A stretch of 64,000 nt of DNA from Rhodoferax sp. OV413 (GTDB lineage Bacteria > Pseudomonadota > Gammaproteobacteria > Burkholderiales > Burkholderiaceae_C), in NCBI RefSeq assembly GCF_900104385.1, contig NZ_FNJA01000001.1, forward strand, positions 1,547,502-1,611,501, given 5' to 3'. Of this stretch, positions 26,475 to 33,651 are shown one piece after another. Numbering within the stretch: the stretch's first letter is position 1; every line of letters begins with the position of its first letter. Under the pieces are notes generated by a model. The model made no database searches and had not been told where the DNA came from. It saw nothing but the letters and a program-made list of their open reading frames with translations. The position numbers were made by a program, and so were the translations under genes.

Positions 26475-28340
26475 TTACTGCAACAACTTTTTAGTTGTTG
26501 CAGGTTTTTTTGTCACCAACTTCTTTTTGGCGGGCGTCTTCAGTACTACAGCCTTTTTAGCTGGAGCCTTCTTGGCAGGAGTAAGCAACTCCTTTTTTTC
26601 CACAACTACCTCACTGATTTTCGCCCGTCTTCTGATGACAGAAGTTTTTACTTTTTCTGTAAAAGCAGATGTGCGAGGTTCAGTTCTAGTTTTACCTCGC
26701 ATTAATGCAACGATAAGCTTTGTTGGCTCCTCTAAAGCTCTCAGAACTGAGGCCTCATCCTTCAATAAACTGTGCAATAGATTCTCTGCATGCTTAACTA
26801 TTGAGCGCGAACCCAAATCTCCCGGCGCATCTCTTTCATAAAAAATTCTAAAGGCGTAAATGAGTTGATATCTTGCAGGTCGAATTGTTGATGAAATTCG
26901 GCCATTGCGCATGAAATACTCGATCCAGTAGTTAAGCAAAGCTGCAACATAGTACGGTTCGTACTTGTGAGATGCGGCAAAGATTGATGAGCCCAAGTCT
27001 TTCAAGATCGAGCTGAAATCCCGTGCTGTCTTGTGAGGTTCGTTGCGGTACATAGCAGCAACCGCCTTCACCAGCCCAAGTGGCGTAACAATTTTGGTCT
27101 TATCTACCTGAGCCCCAGAGTATTGTTTTGAGCGCCTCTCATACTTGAGTCCCGGCTCGGTATGTGTAAGGAAGTAAGCTTCCAACCCTTTTTGAAAGTC
27201 AGTAACAGCAAGCAGCTGTGGCTGCGTTACAGCCGTTTGATTGTTTGTTGCCTGGATGACGTCACGTATTACCTCATCATCAGATGTCTCTATAACTCGC
27301 AGAGGAATCATCACTCCGTGCAAATCTTTTGTTTCCATTCGCGCTAGTACATGGCTCGTCTGGCAACCATTGACAATCTGGTAATCCTCTAATAGCAGTC
27401 TTTCGTTAACTTGCCTGATTTTTTTTGCAATGACCGTCACGCCGTTGTTCATCACCGCAAATCGTTGTTTGCGGGCTTTGTCTCTAAGCGTTTCTTGCAT
27501 GACCGTATTGACTGGATTCAGCCCTTGCCAATCCCGAACGTTGTCATAGAAAGCCGCCTGCAGAACTTCACCTGCTGCACCAACAATTAGCCTCCTAAAC
27601 TCATCTGCGGGGATTACACCGACAAAAGCATTTTTTACTTTTTCGATATACCCAATTGAAATTTTCTTAGGGAAATTTAGATCAGCTGAAAGTTGATTTG
27701 TTAGTTGTTTATATCGTTTTTGCGTTTCGGAGGCGCCAATCAATTTAACAACAACGCTGCCAAAATTCCCAGTTTCATTCAACCTTTTAGTAATCTGCTT
27801 TTTCTTCTTGGCGAAATTTAGATCGCTTTCAAGCGGCTCATTTCCTGTCGTCACATAAAACAAGGAAACACTAGGATTTTGATCCCGAAACTCATGCGCA
27901 TGCTCAAAAACTCGGGTCCAAACCGCATGAAATCGTCGAATTTTTTCATTGTCCGCAGGCGTGCAACCTTCCGTGACAAAGTGCTCTACGAAGTCTCCCA
28001 AGCTACCCAATACGCTCACATCAAAGGATGCGGATGTTTTCGCCTGTCCAAATACAAAATGAGCATCAACATATTTGTTTGTTTCGGCAAGCGCATCCAC
28101 TTCATCAGGGTCGATAACTGGAACACCATTCACAATTGCAGAGACAAAATCCACGTCCGGCTGGGCATCCTCTCCTATTACAAAATCTTCAGGGGACACC
28201 GTTCTTTGAGCGATAGGCTCTACTGCTATAAAAGCCGCAAATCGCTCATACGCGTCACTCTGTGACATGACCTCCAATAATGCATTTTGGCTTCGGAAAT
28301 TCTTGAGTAAGTTCTCAATAATTTTATTCATCGCAGTCAT
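26475..28340 (-). CDS. AIPR-family (abortive infection) protein with lysine-rich tail
   Basis: A 621-residue protein. The AIPR core has FAVMNNGVTVIAKK near residue 297 and LLEDYQIVNGCQTSHVLARM near residue 320, then RVIETSDDEVIRDVIQATNN. AIPR (PF10592) proteins are linked to phage-resistance loci; their mechanism is not established. Residues from about 583 to the end are a run of TPAKKAPAKKA and KKKLVTKKPATTKK, like the histone H1-type tails of Burkholderiales nucleoid proteins, so DNA or RNA binding is plausible. The gene is strikingly AT-rich against its neighbours, a sign of transfer. Start 28340 or 28331: GGAG sits too close to the first ATG, so the second is possible. It is divergent from a DUF924 remnant. 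Confidence 0.88.
   Translation of the reverse strand: MTAMNKIIENLLKNFRSQNALLEVMSQSDAYERFAAFIAVEPIAQRTVSPEDFVIGEDAQPDVDFVSAIVNGVPVIDPDEVDALAETNKYVDAHFVFGQAKTSASFDVSVLGSLGDFVEHFVTEGCTPADNEKIRRFHAVWTRVFEHAHEFRDQNPSVSLFYVTTGNEPLESDLNFAKKKKQITKRLNETGNFGSVVVKLIGASETQKRYKQLTNQLSADLNFPKKISIGYIEKVKNAFVGVIPADEFRRLIVGAAGEVLQAAFYDNVRDWQGLNPVNTVMQETLRDKARKQRFAVMNNGVTVIAKKIRQVNERLLLEDYQIVNGCQTSHVLARMETKDLHGVMIPLRVIETSDDEVIRDVIQATNNQTAVTQPQLLAVTDFQKGLEAYFLTHTEPGLKYERRSKQYSGAQVDKTKIVTPLGLVKAVAAMYRNEPHKTARDFSSILKDLGSSIFAASHKYEPYYVAALLNYWIEYFMRNGRISSTIRPARYQLIYAFRIFYERDAPGDLGSRSIVKHAENLLHSLLKDEASVLRALEEPTKLIVALMRGKTRTEPRTSAFTEKVKTSVIRRRAKISEVVVEKKELLTPAKKAPAKKAVVLKTPAKKKLVTKKPATTKKLLQ
26478..26511 (+). terminator. 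Terminator-like hairpin within the AIPR 3' end
   Basis: Perfect 11-bp stem CTGCAACAACT, loop TTTT, stem AGTTGTTGCAG, then a T-run in the plus direction. It is oriented to stop glnS transcription, yet it encodes the final codons and lies next to the stop of the convergent AIPR gene. Confidence 0.75.
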
Positions 28341-28386
28341 GTCTCCACATAATTCATTGATTTTTCACCAACAATCATGTTAACGG

Positions 28387-28791
28387 ATGATTCCTTATCA
28401 TCTCTATAGATGTAGTATTCCTGTTTCCACAAACGCCGTCTCTATTGAAACCCACTTAATCCTCCACTTCTGCTCCACCGAGCTAACCCCAAAGCAGCAC
28501 TTCACCAAAGACGCAGCGCTGGACGAAACCATCCGCACCCGCTTCGGCGCTACGCGGGAGACCGCAGCCCAATGTGAGCTGTTTGCCTGGCGCGCAACGC
28601 CAGAGGGGCGACTGGCGGAGATATTGGTGCAAGACCAGTTCTTGCGCGATGTGTACTGCGACACGCCGAACGCCTTTGCGCAGGGCACGCTGGCCCTAGC
28701 GCTAACGCAAGAGTTGGCGGCCAGCGAGAAAAACCGCAGCGCTACGGCGAAAGAGCTGACTTTTCTGAATGAGCCAGGGTCTTTGTTCTAG
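28387..28791 (+). pseudogene. DUF924 family remnant (internal deletion, lost start)
   Basis: An open frame whose part from 28459 matches the intact DUF924 gene at 38767: ILHFCSTELTPKQHFTKDAA against ILHFWFEELSDKQHFAKDPA, then TRFGAT, ELFAWRATPEGRLAEIL and DQFLRDVYCDTPNAFA. About 65 central residues (from just after the DRS-equivalent to just before the final TFLNEPGSLF) are deleted. The residues before ILHF do not match the family, and there is no start codon at the expected place. The left edge abuts the AT-rich AIPR region. I infer a decayed copy truncated when the AIPR segment arrived. Confidence 0.8.
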
Positions 28792-28817
28792 CCACACGCC
28801 TTGATTTCGCTACGCTT

Positions 28818-28863
28818 TTAGTAGCTGCTTGCGCAGCATTTATCTAGGGCAGAGGCCGATTTA
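28818..28863 (+). repeat. Short intergenic palindromic repeat
   Basis: Copy with AGTAGCTGCTTGCGCAGC then CTAGGGCAGAGGCCGATTTA, between the DUF924 remnant and mntA. Confidence 0.7.
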
Positions 28864-28897
28864 ACGGAAAACCGTTACGCTCCATTAAACTCCCGCC

Positions 28898-29206
28898 ATG
28901 CACCCCGCTATCGCCCAACACCGTGCCGGCATCACCGCCATTTGCCAGCGCTACCGCATCCAGCGGCTGGAGGTGTTTGGCTCGGCCGCACGGGCAGATG
29001 ACTTTGACCCGGCCAGCAGCGACGCAGACTTTTTGGTGGAATTTGCGCCCGGCGTGCAGCCCGGGCTGGACTCCCTATTTGGTGCCAAAGCGGCGCTGGA
29101 AACCTTGCTGGGCCGTGGGGTGGACCTGGTGGAGCCCGGCGCTGTGCGCAACCCCTACGTGCTGGCCAGCATCAACCGCAACCGCGAAGCCGTGTATGCA
29201 GCGTGA
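28898..29206 (+). CDS. mntA: MntA-type nucleotidyltransferase antitoxin
   Basis: A 102-residue minimal nucleotidyltransferase. The active-site motif is VFGSAARADDFDPASSDADF: Gly28-Ser29, and Asp42 and Asp44 as metal ligands. The loop between GS and DxD is 12 residues rather than the canonical 10. Known partners (MntA of MntA-HepT, type VII) inactivate the HepT RNase by AMPylating a tyrosine next to its active site. The last 11 bases overlap the hepT start. It lies in a small accessory island next to the AIPR gene. Confidence 0.88.
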   Translation: MHPAIAQHRAGITAICQRYRIQRLEVFGSAARADDFDPASSDADFLVEFAPGVQPGLDSLFGAKAALETLLGRGVDLVEPGAVRNPYVLASINRNREAVYAA

Positions 29207-29540
29207 CCCGCGAGCCTATCTGTGGGACGTGCGCGAATCTGCCTTGGCGATTCAGTCGTTTACCGCAGACATGGACGCAACAGCGTACGCGGGCAACGCG
29301 ATGGCGCAGGCGGCGGTAGAGCGCAAGTTTGAAGTCATCGGCGAAGCCCTCAACCAGTTGGCCAAGCTGGACGCAGCCATGGCCGCACGCATCCCGGACC
29401 TGCCGCAGATCGTGGCGTTTCGCAACCAGCTGATCCACGGCTACGCCACGGTGAACGTGGGCACGGTGTGGAACATTGCCCAGAATGCCCTGCCCACACT
29501 GCTCGACGCAGTGCAGGCCCTGCTGGACGAACTTGCATAG
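29196..29540 (+). CDS. hepT: HepT-type HEPN ribonuclease toxin
   Basis: A 114-residue all-helical HEPN protein. The catalytic RX4-6H motif is RNQLIHGY with Arg76 and His81, and Tyr83 completes RX4HXY, where the tyrosine is the known AMPylation target in MntA-HepT systems. The upstream half has KFEVIGEALNQL, the typical HepT helix. The start is the ATG inside the end of mntA, giving an 11-bp overlap. The frame runs further upstream, but that part is only the mntA shadow. The motif is intact, so the toxin should be active. Confidence 0.9.
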   Translation: MQRDPRAYLWDVRESALAIQSFTADMDATAYAGNAMAQAAVERKFEVIGEALNQLAKLDAAMAARIPDLPQIVAFRNQLIHGYATVNVGTVWNIAQNALPTLLDAVQALLDELA

Positions 29541-29555
29541 CTTTTGCTGCATTTT

Positions 29556-29595
29556 TCATAGCTGCTTGCGCAGAGGCTATCTGCGCCGATTGCAT
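29556..29595 (+). repeat. Short intergenic palindromic repeat
   Basis: A slightly shortened copy, TCATAGCTGCTTGCGCAGAG then CTATCTGCGCCGATTGCAT, directly after hepT. Confidence 0.7.
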
Positions 29596-29728
29596 ATTTC
29601 CCCTGTAGTACGGCTGCACAAAAGTACAGGAGCAAACGGGTAGCCCACACCGTTGATCGCACCACACAGATACAAATATGCTTCTCATTATTGACAAAAA
29701 CTAGATTTTGCAAATAATGAGAAACACA

Positions 29729-30229
29729 ATGCCTTCAAAACCACCTCTTACTACCGACACCTGCGCAGCCCAGCTACAAGCCCTGGGCGCGCAGATCCGC
29801 AGCCAGCGCAAGGCTTTACGCCTGAGCGCCACGGTGACGGCCGAGGCGGCGGGGCTGTCGCGGGTGACGCTGCACCGGATTGAAAAGGGCGAGCCGTCGG
29901 TCACCATGGGGGCGTGGTGCAATGCCATGGCGGCGCTGGGTATGGCGCTGCAGGTGCGCAGCGGAGCCGATGCCGATACGGCAGCGCAAGCGACTGACCG
30001 CACCGGCTGGATTCCGGCGCGGGTGGCGCTGGCCGACTACTCGCAACTGCGCGCACTGGCCTGGCAGGTGCACGGCACCGACACGCTCACGCCCACAGAG
30101 GCGCTGGACATTTACGAACGCAACGCACGCCACCTGGACCTTCAGGCCATGTCCGCCGATGAACAGGCACTGCTGCAGGCGTTACGGCTGGCCTTGTCGC
30201 GCAGCACTAGCGCGGGCGATGCAGTTTGA
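29729..30229 (+). CDS. XRE-type helix-turn-helix protein, partner of the AbiEii-like gene
   Basis: A 166-residue protein with an XRE-like HTH near residues 15-65 (IRSQRKALRLSATVTAEAAG, then LSRVTLHRIEKGEPSVTMG). A helical C-terminal region of unknown role follows. It probably represses its own operon and acts as the antitoxin-side partner. Starts at 29717 or 29729 are both possible; only the latter has a GAGA upstream. It overlaps the nucleotidyltransferase gene by 11 bp, the same overlap as in mntA-hepT. The roughly 50 bases before the start are AT-rich and likely the promoter. Confidence 0.82.
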   Translation: MPSKPPLTTDTCAAQLQALGAQIRSQRKALRLSATVTAEAAGLSRVTLHRIEKGEPSVTMGAWCNAMAALGMALQVRSGADADTAAQATDRTGWIPARVALADYSQLRALAWQVHGTDTLTPTEALDIYERNARHLDLQAMSADEQALLQALRLALSRSTSAGDAV

Positions 30230-30932
30230 ACGCCCTCACCACCAGCGCATTGCCCATGTGCTGGGTAGGCTGGACGCCGCCACGCTGCGCCAGTACGGCT
30301 GCCTGTTTGGCGGTGGCACCTGTATTGCGCTGCGCTACGGCGAATACCGTGAATCGGTGGACATCGACTTTCTGGTCTCCGACGCTGCGGGCTACCGCGA
30401 GCTGCGGCATGTGCTGACCGGCCCCGAAGGCTTGGCGGCCATCAGCCATGCGCATGCAGTGCCCCTAGTGGCGCTGCGCGAGATACGGGCCGACCAGTAC
30501 GGCATACGCACACAGGTGCAAATGGATGGGCAGGCCATCAAGCTGGAGATCGTGCGCGAGGCGCGCATCACCCTGGAGCCCCCGGTGGCCGACGACACGG
30601 TGTGCGGCATCAGCACCTTGACCCGGCTGGACCTGGCCACATCCAAGCTGCTGGCCAACTCAGACCGCCAGGCGGATGACGGCGTGTTCAGCCGCGACGT
30701 GATCGACCTGGCCATGATGGGCTTGCCCCTGCCTGCTTTGCGTGCCGCGCTGGCCAAAGCGGCCGAGGCCTATGGCCCGTCCGTGGCGCGCGACCTGGGC
30801 AAAGCGATTGACCGGCTGCAGAACCGCACGGGTTGGCTGGAGCGCTGCATGCAAGCCATGGCCATGCAAATGCCCAAGGCCGTGCTGTGGCAAAAGCTAC
30901 GGGCTCTGCGGCGCATCGTGCCGGGCGCCTGA
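30219..30932 (+). CDS. AbiEii/AbiGii-like nucleotidyltransferase
   Basis: A 237-residue protein. GCLFGGGTCIALRYGEYRES followed by VDIDFLV is the AbiEii-type nucleotidyltransferase motif (GG followed by DxD), and LTRLDLATSKLLANSDR fits the mid-domain helix. Known AbiE systems pair such a toxin with a winged-helix antitoxin; here the partner is XRE-like, so this is a variant pairing. The start at 30219 lies inside the end of the HTH gene. The upstream extension of the frame is a shadow. The toxin substrate, tRNA or nucleotides, is not known here. Confidence 0.85.
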   Translation: MQFERPHHQRIAHVLGRLDAATLRQYGCLFGGGTCIALRYGEYRESVDIDFLVSDAAGYRELRHVLTGPEGLAAISHAHAVPLVALREIRADQYGIRTQVQMDGQAIKLEIVREARITLEPPVADDTVCGISTLTRLDLATSKLLANSDRQADDGVFSRDVIDLAMMGLPLPALRAALAKAAEAYGPSVARDLGKAIDRLQNRTGWLERCMQAMAMQMPKAVLWQKLRALRRIVPGA

Positions 30933-30983
30933 GGCCCTTGCACCGGCGACTACGGCATCTGAGCCACAACCAGCCAACCCGCC

Positions 30984-31310
30984 ATGCCCCGCCGCAAACA
31001 CCACCACGTCTACGTGATCGAACTCTCCAAGGACGTGCTGCTGGAGCCTCGTTTTCGCAAGGGCAACCCGGGCTACGTAGAGGGCAAGCCCTGCGTGTAT
31101 GTGGGCATGACGGGGCTAGACCCGGATGTGCGCTTTGACAAACACAAGGCCGGCATCCAGGCCAACCGCTATGTGCTGCTGTACGGTCTACGCCTGCTGC
31201 CCGATCTCTACGAGGCCTTCAACCCCCTGCGCTACGAAGATGCCGTGGACAAGGAGATCGAGATCGGCATCGACCTGCGCTCGGCAGGATTCGGGGTGTG
31301 GCAGGCCTGA
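30984..31310 (+). CDS. Small GIY-YIG-like protein
   Basis: A 108-residue basic protein. HHVYVIELSKDVL resembles the first beta-strand (the GIY position is YVI), and KPCVYVGMTGLDPDVRFDKH resembles the YIG strand followed by the Arg-bearing helix (R in VRFDKHKAG), so a GIY-YIG nuclease fold is likely. The expected late glutamate could be in EAFNPLRYEDA or KEIEIG. It lies 51 bp after the AbiEii-like gene on the same strand and ends the accessory island. Whether it cuts DNA is not shown. Confidence 0.65.
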   Translation: MPRRKHHHVYVIELSKDVLLEPRFRKGNPGYVEGKPCVYVGMTGLDPDVRFDKHKAGIQANRYVLLYGLRLLPDLYEAFNPLRYEDAVDKEIEIGIDLRSAGFGVWQA

Positions 31311-31366
31311 GCACAGCACCCGGCTTGTAAGATCAGGCGTTTTGTCAGCCTGGATACGGAGATCGC

Positions 31367-32011
31367 ATGAGCAAACCCAACAACAATAAACCCTTCGTGA
31401 TCGGCGTCGCAGGCGGCAGTGGCAGCGGTAAATCGACGGTGACGCGCCAGGTGCTGTCATCCATCGGGCCGGAGATGACGGCGGTGCTGATCCAGGACGA
31501 CTACTACTGCGACCAGACGCATATGACGCCCGAAGATCGGCGCAAGACCAATTACGACCACCCCGACGCATTTGACTGGCCGCTGATGGTGCAGCATGTG
31601 CAGGCGCTACGCCGCGGCGAAGCTATCGAGATGCCGACCTACGATTTCACGCAGGACAACCGCGCCAGCAAAACCATCACCGTCAAGCCCGCACCGGTGA
31701 TCGTGATCGAAGGCCTGTTTGCGCTGTTTGACGCCGATTTGCGCAAGATGATGTCGCTGAAGATTTTTGTCGATACCGCCGCCGATGTGCGCTTCATCCG
31801 CCGCCTGCAGCGCGACATGGCCGAGCGCGGGCGCAGCGCCGAAAGCGTGATCAACCAGTACCTGGAAACCGTGCGCCCCATGCACAAGCAGTTCATCGAG
31901 CCAACCAAGCGCCGCGCCGACGTGATCCTGCCGCACGGCGCCAACGGGCCGGCGGTGGACATCATTACCACCAAGGTGGTAAGCCTGATCCGCGATCTGG
32001 AGCGCGGCTAA
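31367..32011 (+). CDS. udk: Uridine kinase
   Basis: A 214-residue P-loop kinase that phosphorylates uridine and cytidine. Walker A is GVAGGSGSGKSTVTRQVL; the base-binding segment is QDDYYCDQ with NYDHPDAFDWPL; PTYDFTQDNR and VIVIEGLFALFD follow. GGAG precedes the ATG. This is core metabolism and marks the right edge of the accessory island. Confidence 0.95.
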   Translation: MSKPNNNKPFVIGVAGGSGSGKSTVTRQVLSSIGPEMTAVLIQDDYYCDQTHMTPEDRRKTNYDHPDAFDWPLMVQHVQALRRGEAIEMPTYDFTQDNRASKTITVKPAPVIVIEGLFALFDADLRKMMSLKIFVDTAADVRFIRRLQRDMAERGRSAESVINQYLETVRPMHKQFIEPTKRRADVILPHGANGPAVDIITTKVVSLIRDLERG

Positions 32012-32047
32012 CGCCTATACGGTGCCGTGGCTAGTCCGCTACTTTTT

Positions 32048-32090
32048 TTGTAGCAGACAGCGAATATTCCACCTGCGCCAGCAACCCATT
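32048..32090 (-). repeat. Short intergenic palindromic repeat, diverged copy
   Basis: TTGTAGCAGACAGCG then CCACCTGCGCCAGCAACCCA, in the gap between the convergent udk and M14-like genes, touching the stop of the latter. Confidence 0.55.
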
Positions 32091-33000
32091 ACCCTACAAA
32101 CTCAACCGCAGCACATACCACCGCCACCTGCGCGGCGATGCATTGCTCTGGCGTAGCCTGCGGACTATCGGGGTACACCTCGGTCGTCGTGGTGTAGCGC
32201 GCGCCCGAGATGCCGGCGCACAGGCTCAGCTCTTTCATTGCGTAGTGGATCACGCCATGGGCGACCAGCGGTGAGCCGATGATGCCGCCGTGCGCATCGG
32301 CCGGCGCGATGTGTGTGACGCGCTCTACTGCTTCGATGATGGCCTGCTGGAACGCGGGTTGGGGATTCGCCGTGTCGTCCACCAGGTAGAAGCCGTCGGG
32401 GATGCCGTGGGGCTCGAAGGGCTTGCCATCGCGCGCAGCCACCGCTGGCAGGTATTCAGAGCCGTCGGTGTCGGTCGTTTCGTGCAGGTCGATGTGGGCC
32501 GCAAACTGGCCGCGCAAGGGCTCCACCAGGCGCATCAGGGCGGCGGATTCCTGCGCCGGGCTGTCCGTACGGAACGAGCGGTTCGGGTCGATGGCGTCGA
32601 AGTTCCAGCGCTGGATGCGTTCGTAGGCCCAGGGGCTGACACAGGGCACAACCAGCAGGTTGACACGGCCGGCATAGCTTTCGGCATGCGCGTCCACAAA
32701 ACGCAGCGCACCCAAGACACCGCTGGTTTCATAGCCGTGCACGCCGCCGGTGACCAGCACGCTGGGCAAGGCGCTATTCCAGTTGCGGCTGCGGATGGCC
32801 TGCAGCGCAAAGCGCTCGTCGCCATAGACGACTTCTGCATAGCTTTCCACGTCGAAGCGCTCGCGCAAGAGGTCTACCGCAGTCAGCACATCGTCCGCAT
32901 AACTGCGCTGCCGCACCTGGCGCGCGCGCCACTGGGCCAGCTCTGCCGCGCCCCAGGCTTGGCCGGGGGTACCGATGGGGTAGAAATGGGGGTTGCTCAT
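32089..33000 (-). CDS. M14-family zinc carboxypeptidase-like hydrolase
   Basis: A 303-residue protein of the M14/AstE-AspA superfamily. The zinc site is TGGVHGYETSG (HxxE near residue 87) plus the histidine in HIDLHETTD near residue 170; the arginine in NRSF and the late glutamate in TTTEVYPDS complete the active site. No signal peptide is seen, so it is cytoplasmic. Likely substrates are short peptides or acyl-amino acids. It diverges from trxC. Confidence 0.88.
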   Translation of the reverse strand: MSNPHFYPIGTPGQAWGAAELAQWRARQVRQRSYADDVLTAVDLLRERFDVESYAEVVYGDERFALQAIRSRNWNSALPSVLVTGGVHGYETSGVLGALRFVDAHAESYAGRVNLLVVPCVSPWAYERIQRWNFDAIDPNRSFRTDSPAQESAALMRLVEPLRGQFAAHIDLHETTDTDGSEYLPAVAARDGKPFEPHGIPDGFYLVDDTANPQPAFQQAIIEAVERVTHIAPADAHGGIIGSPLVAHGVIHYAMKELSLCAGISGARYTTTTEVYPDSPQATPEQCIAAQVAVVCAAVEFVG

Positions 33001-33098
33001 GGGTGTTGGCTAAAAAAATGTTTGGGCATTATCAGGTTCGCCGTGCCCGGCAACACGCAGCCCTTGCAATCCTGACCCCGCGCCACTATCTAGATGCG

Positions 33099-33539
33099 AT
33101 GAGCGAATCCCTGCACATCGTCTGCCCCCATTGCCACACCACCAACCGCGTACGCGCCGACCAGCTTGGCAGCGCGCCGGATTGCGGAAGCTGTAAAAAG
33201 CCCTTGTTCACCGGCAAGCCGGTCGACCTGGACGTCGCCGCGTTCGACAAGCACCTGCAGCGCAACCAGATCCCGCTGCTGGTGGACTTCTGGGCGCCGT
33301 GGTGCGGCCCATGTCGGCAGATGGCGCCGGCCTATGTGCAGGCCGCGGGCCAGCTGGAGCCGCGCGTCCGCGTCGCCAAGGTGGACACCGAGTCGCACCA
33401 GGCCTTGGGAGCGCGCTACCAGATTCGCAGCATTCCGACCCTGGCGTTGTTCGTGGGCGGCCGTGAAGTGGCCCGCCAGGCCGGTGCCATGGGTGCGACC
33501 GACATCGTGCGCTGGGTACAGCAGCACAGCCCGCGCTAA
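33099..33539 (+). CDS. trxC: Thioredoxin 2
   Basis: A 146-residue TrxC. The N-terminal zinc ribbon has two CxxC pairs (CPHC at residues 8-11 and CGSC near 30), and the thioredoxin fold has the active site DFWAPWCGPCRQM near residue 66 and the cis-proline in RSIPTLALF. It reduces disulfides in the cytoplasm and is usually oxidative-stress induced. The start at 33099 fits homologues; no clear ribosome site is visible. Confidence 0.93.
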   Translation: MSESLHIVCPHCHTTNRVRADQLGSAPDCGSCKKPLFTGKPVDLDVAAFDKHLQRNQIPLLVDFWAPWCGPCRQMAPAYVQAAGQLEPRVRVAKVDTESHQALGARYQIRSIPTLALFVGGREVARQAGAMGATDIVRWVQQHSPR

Positions 33540-33651
33540 AACGCTTACCTTAGTTTGCAGTAACCCGACAGCAGTACAAGTATTCGCCGGCTGCTACCTT
33601 TCGCCACCTGTTATTTTCTTTCCCATTCACCATCCACTCACGTTCAACACC

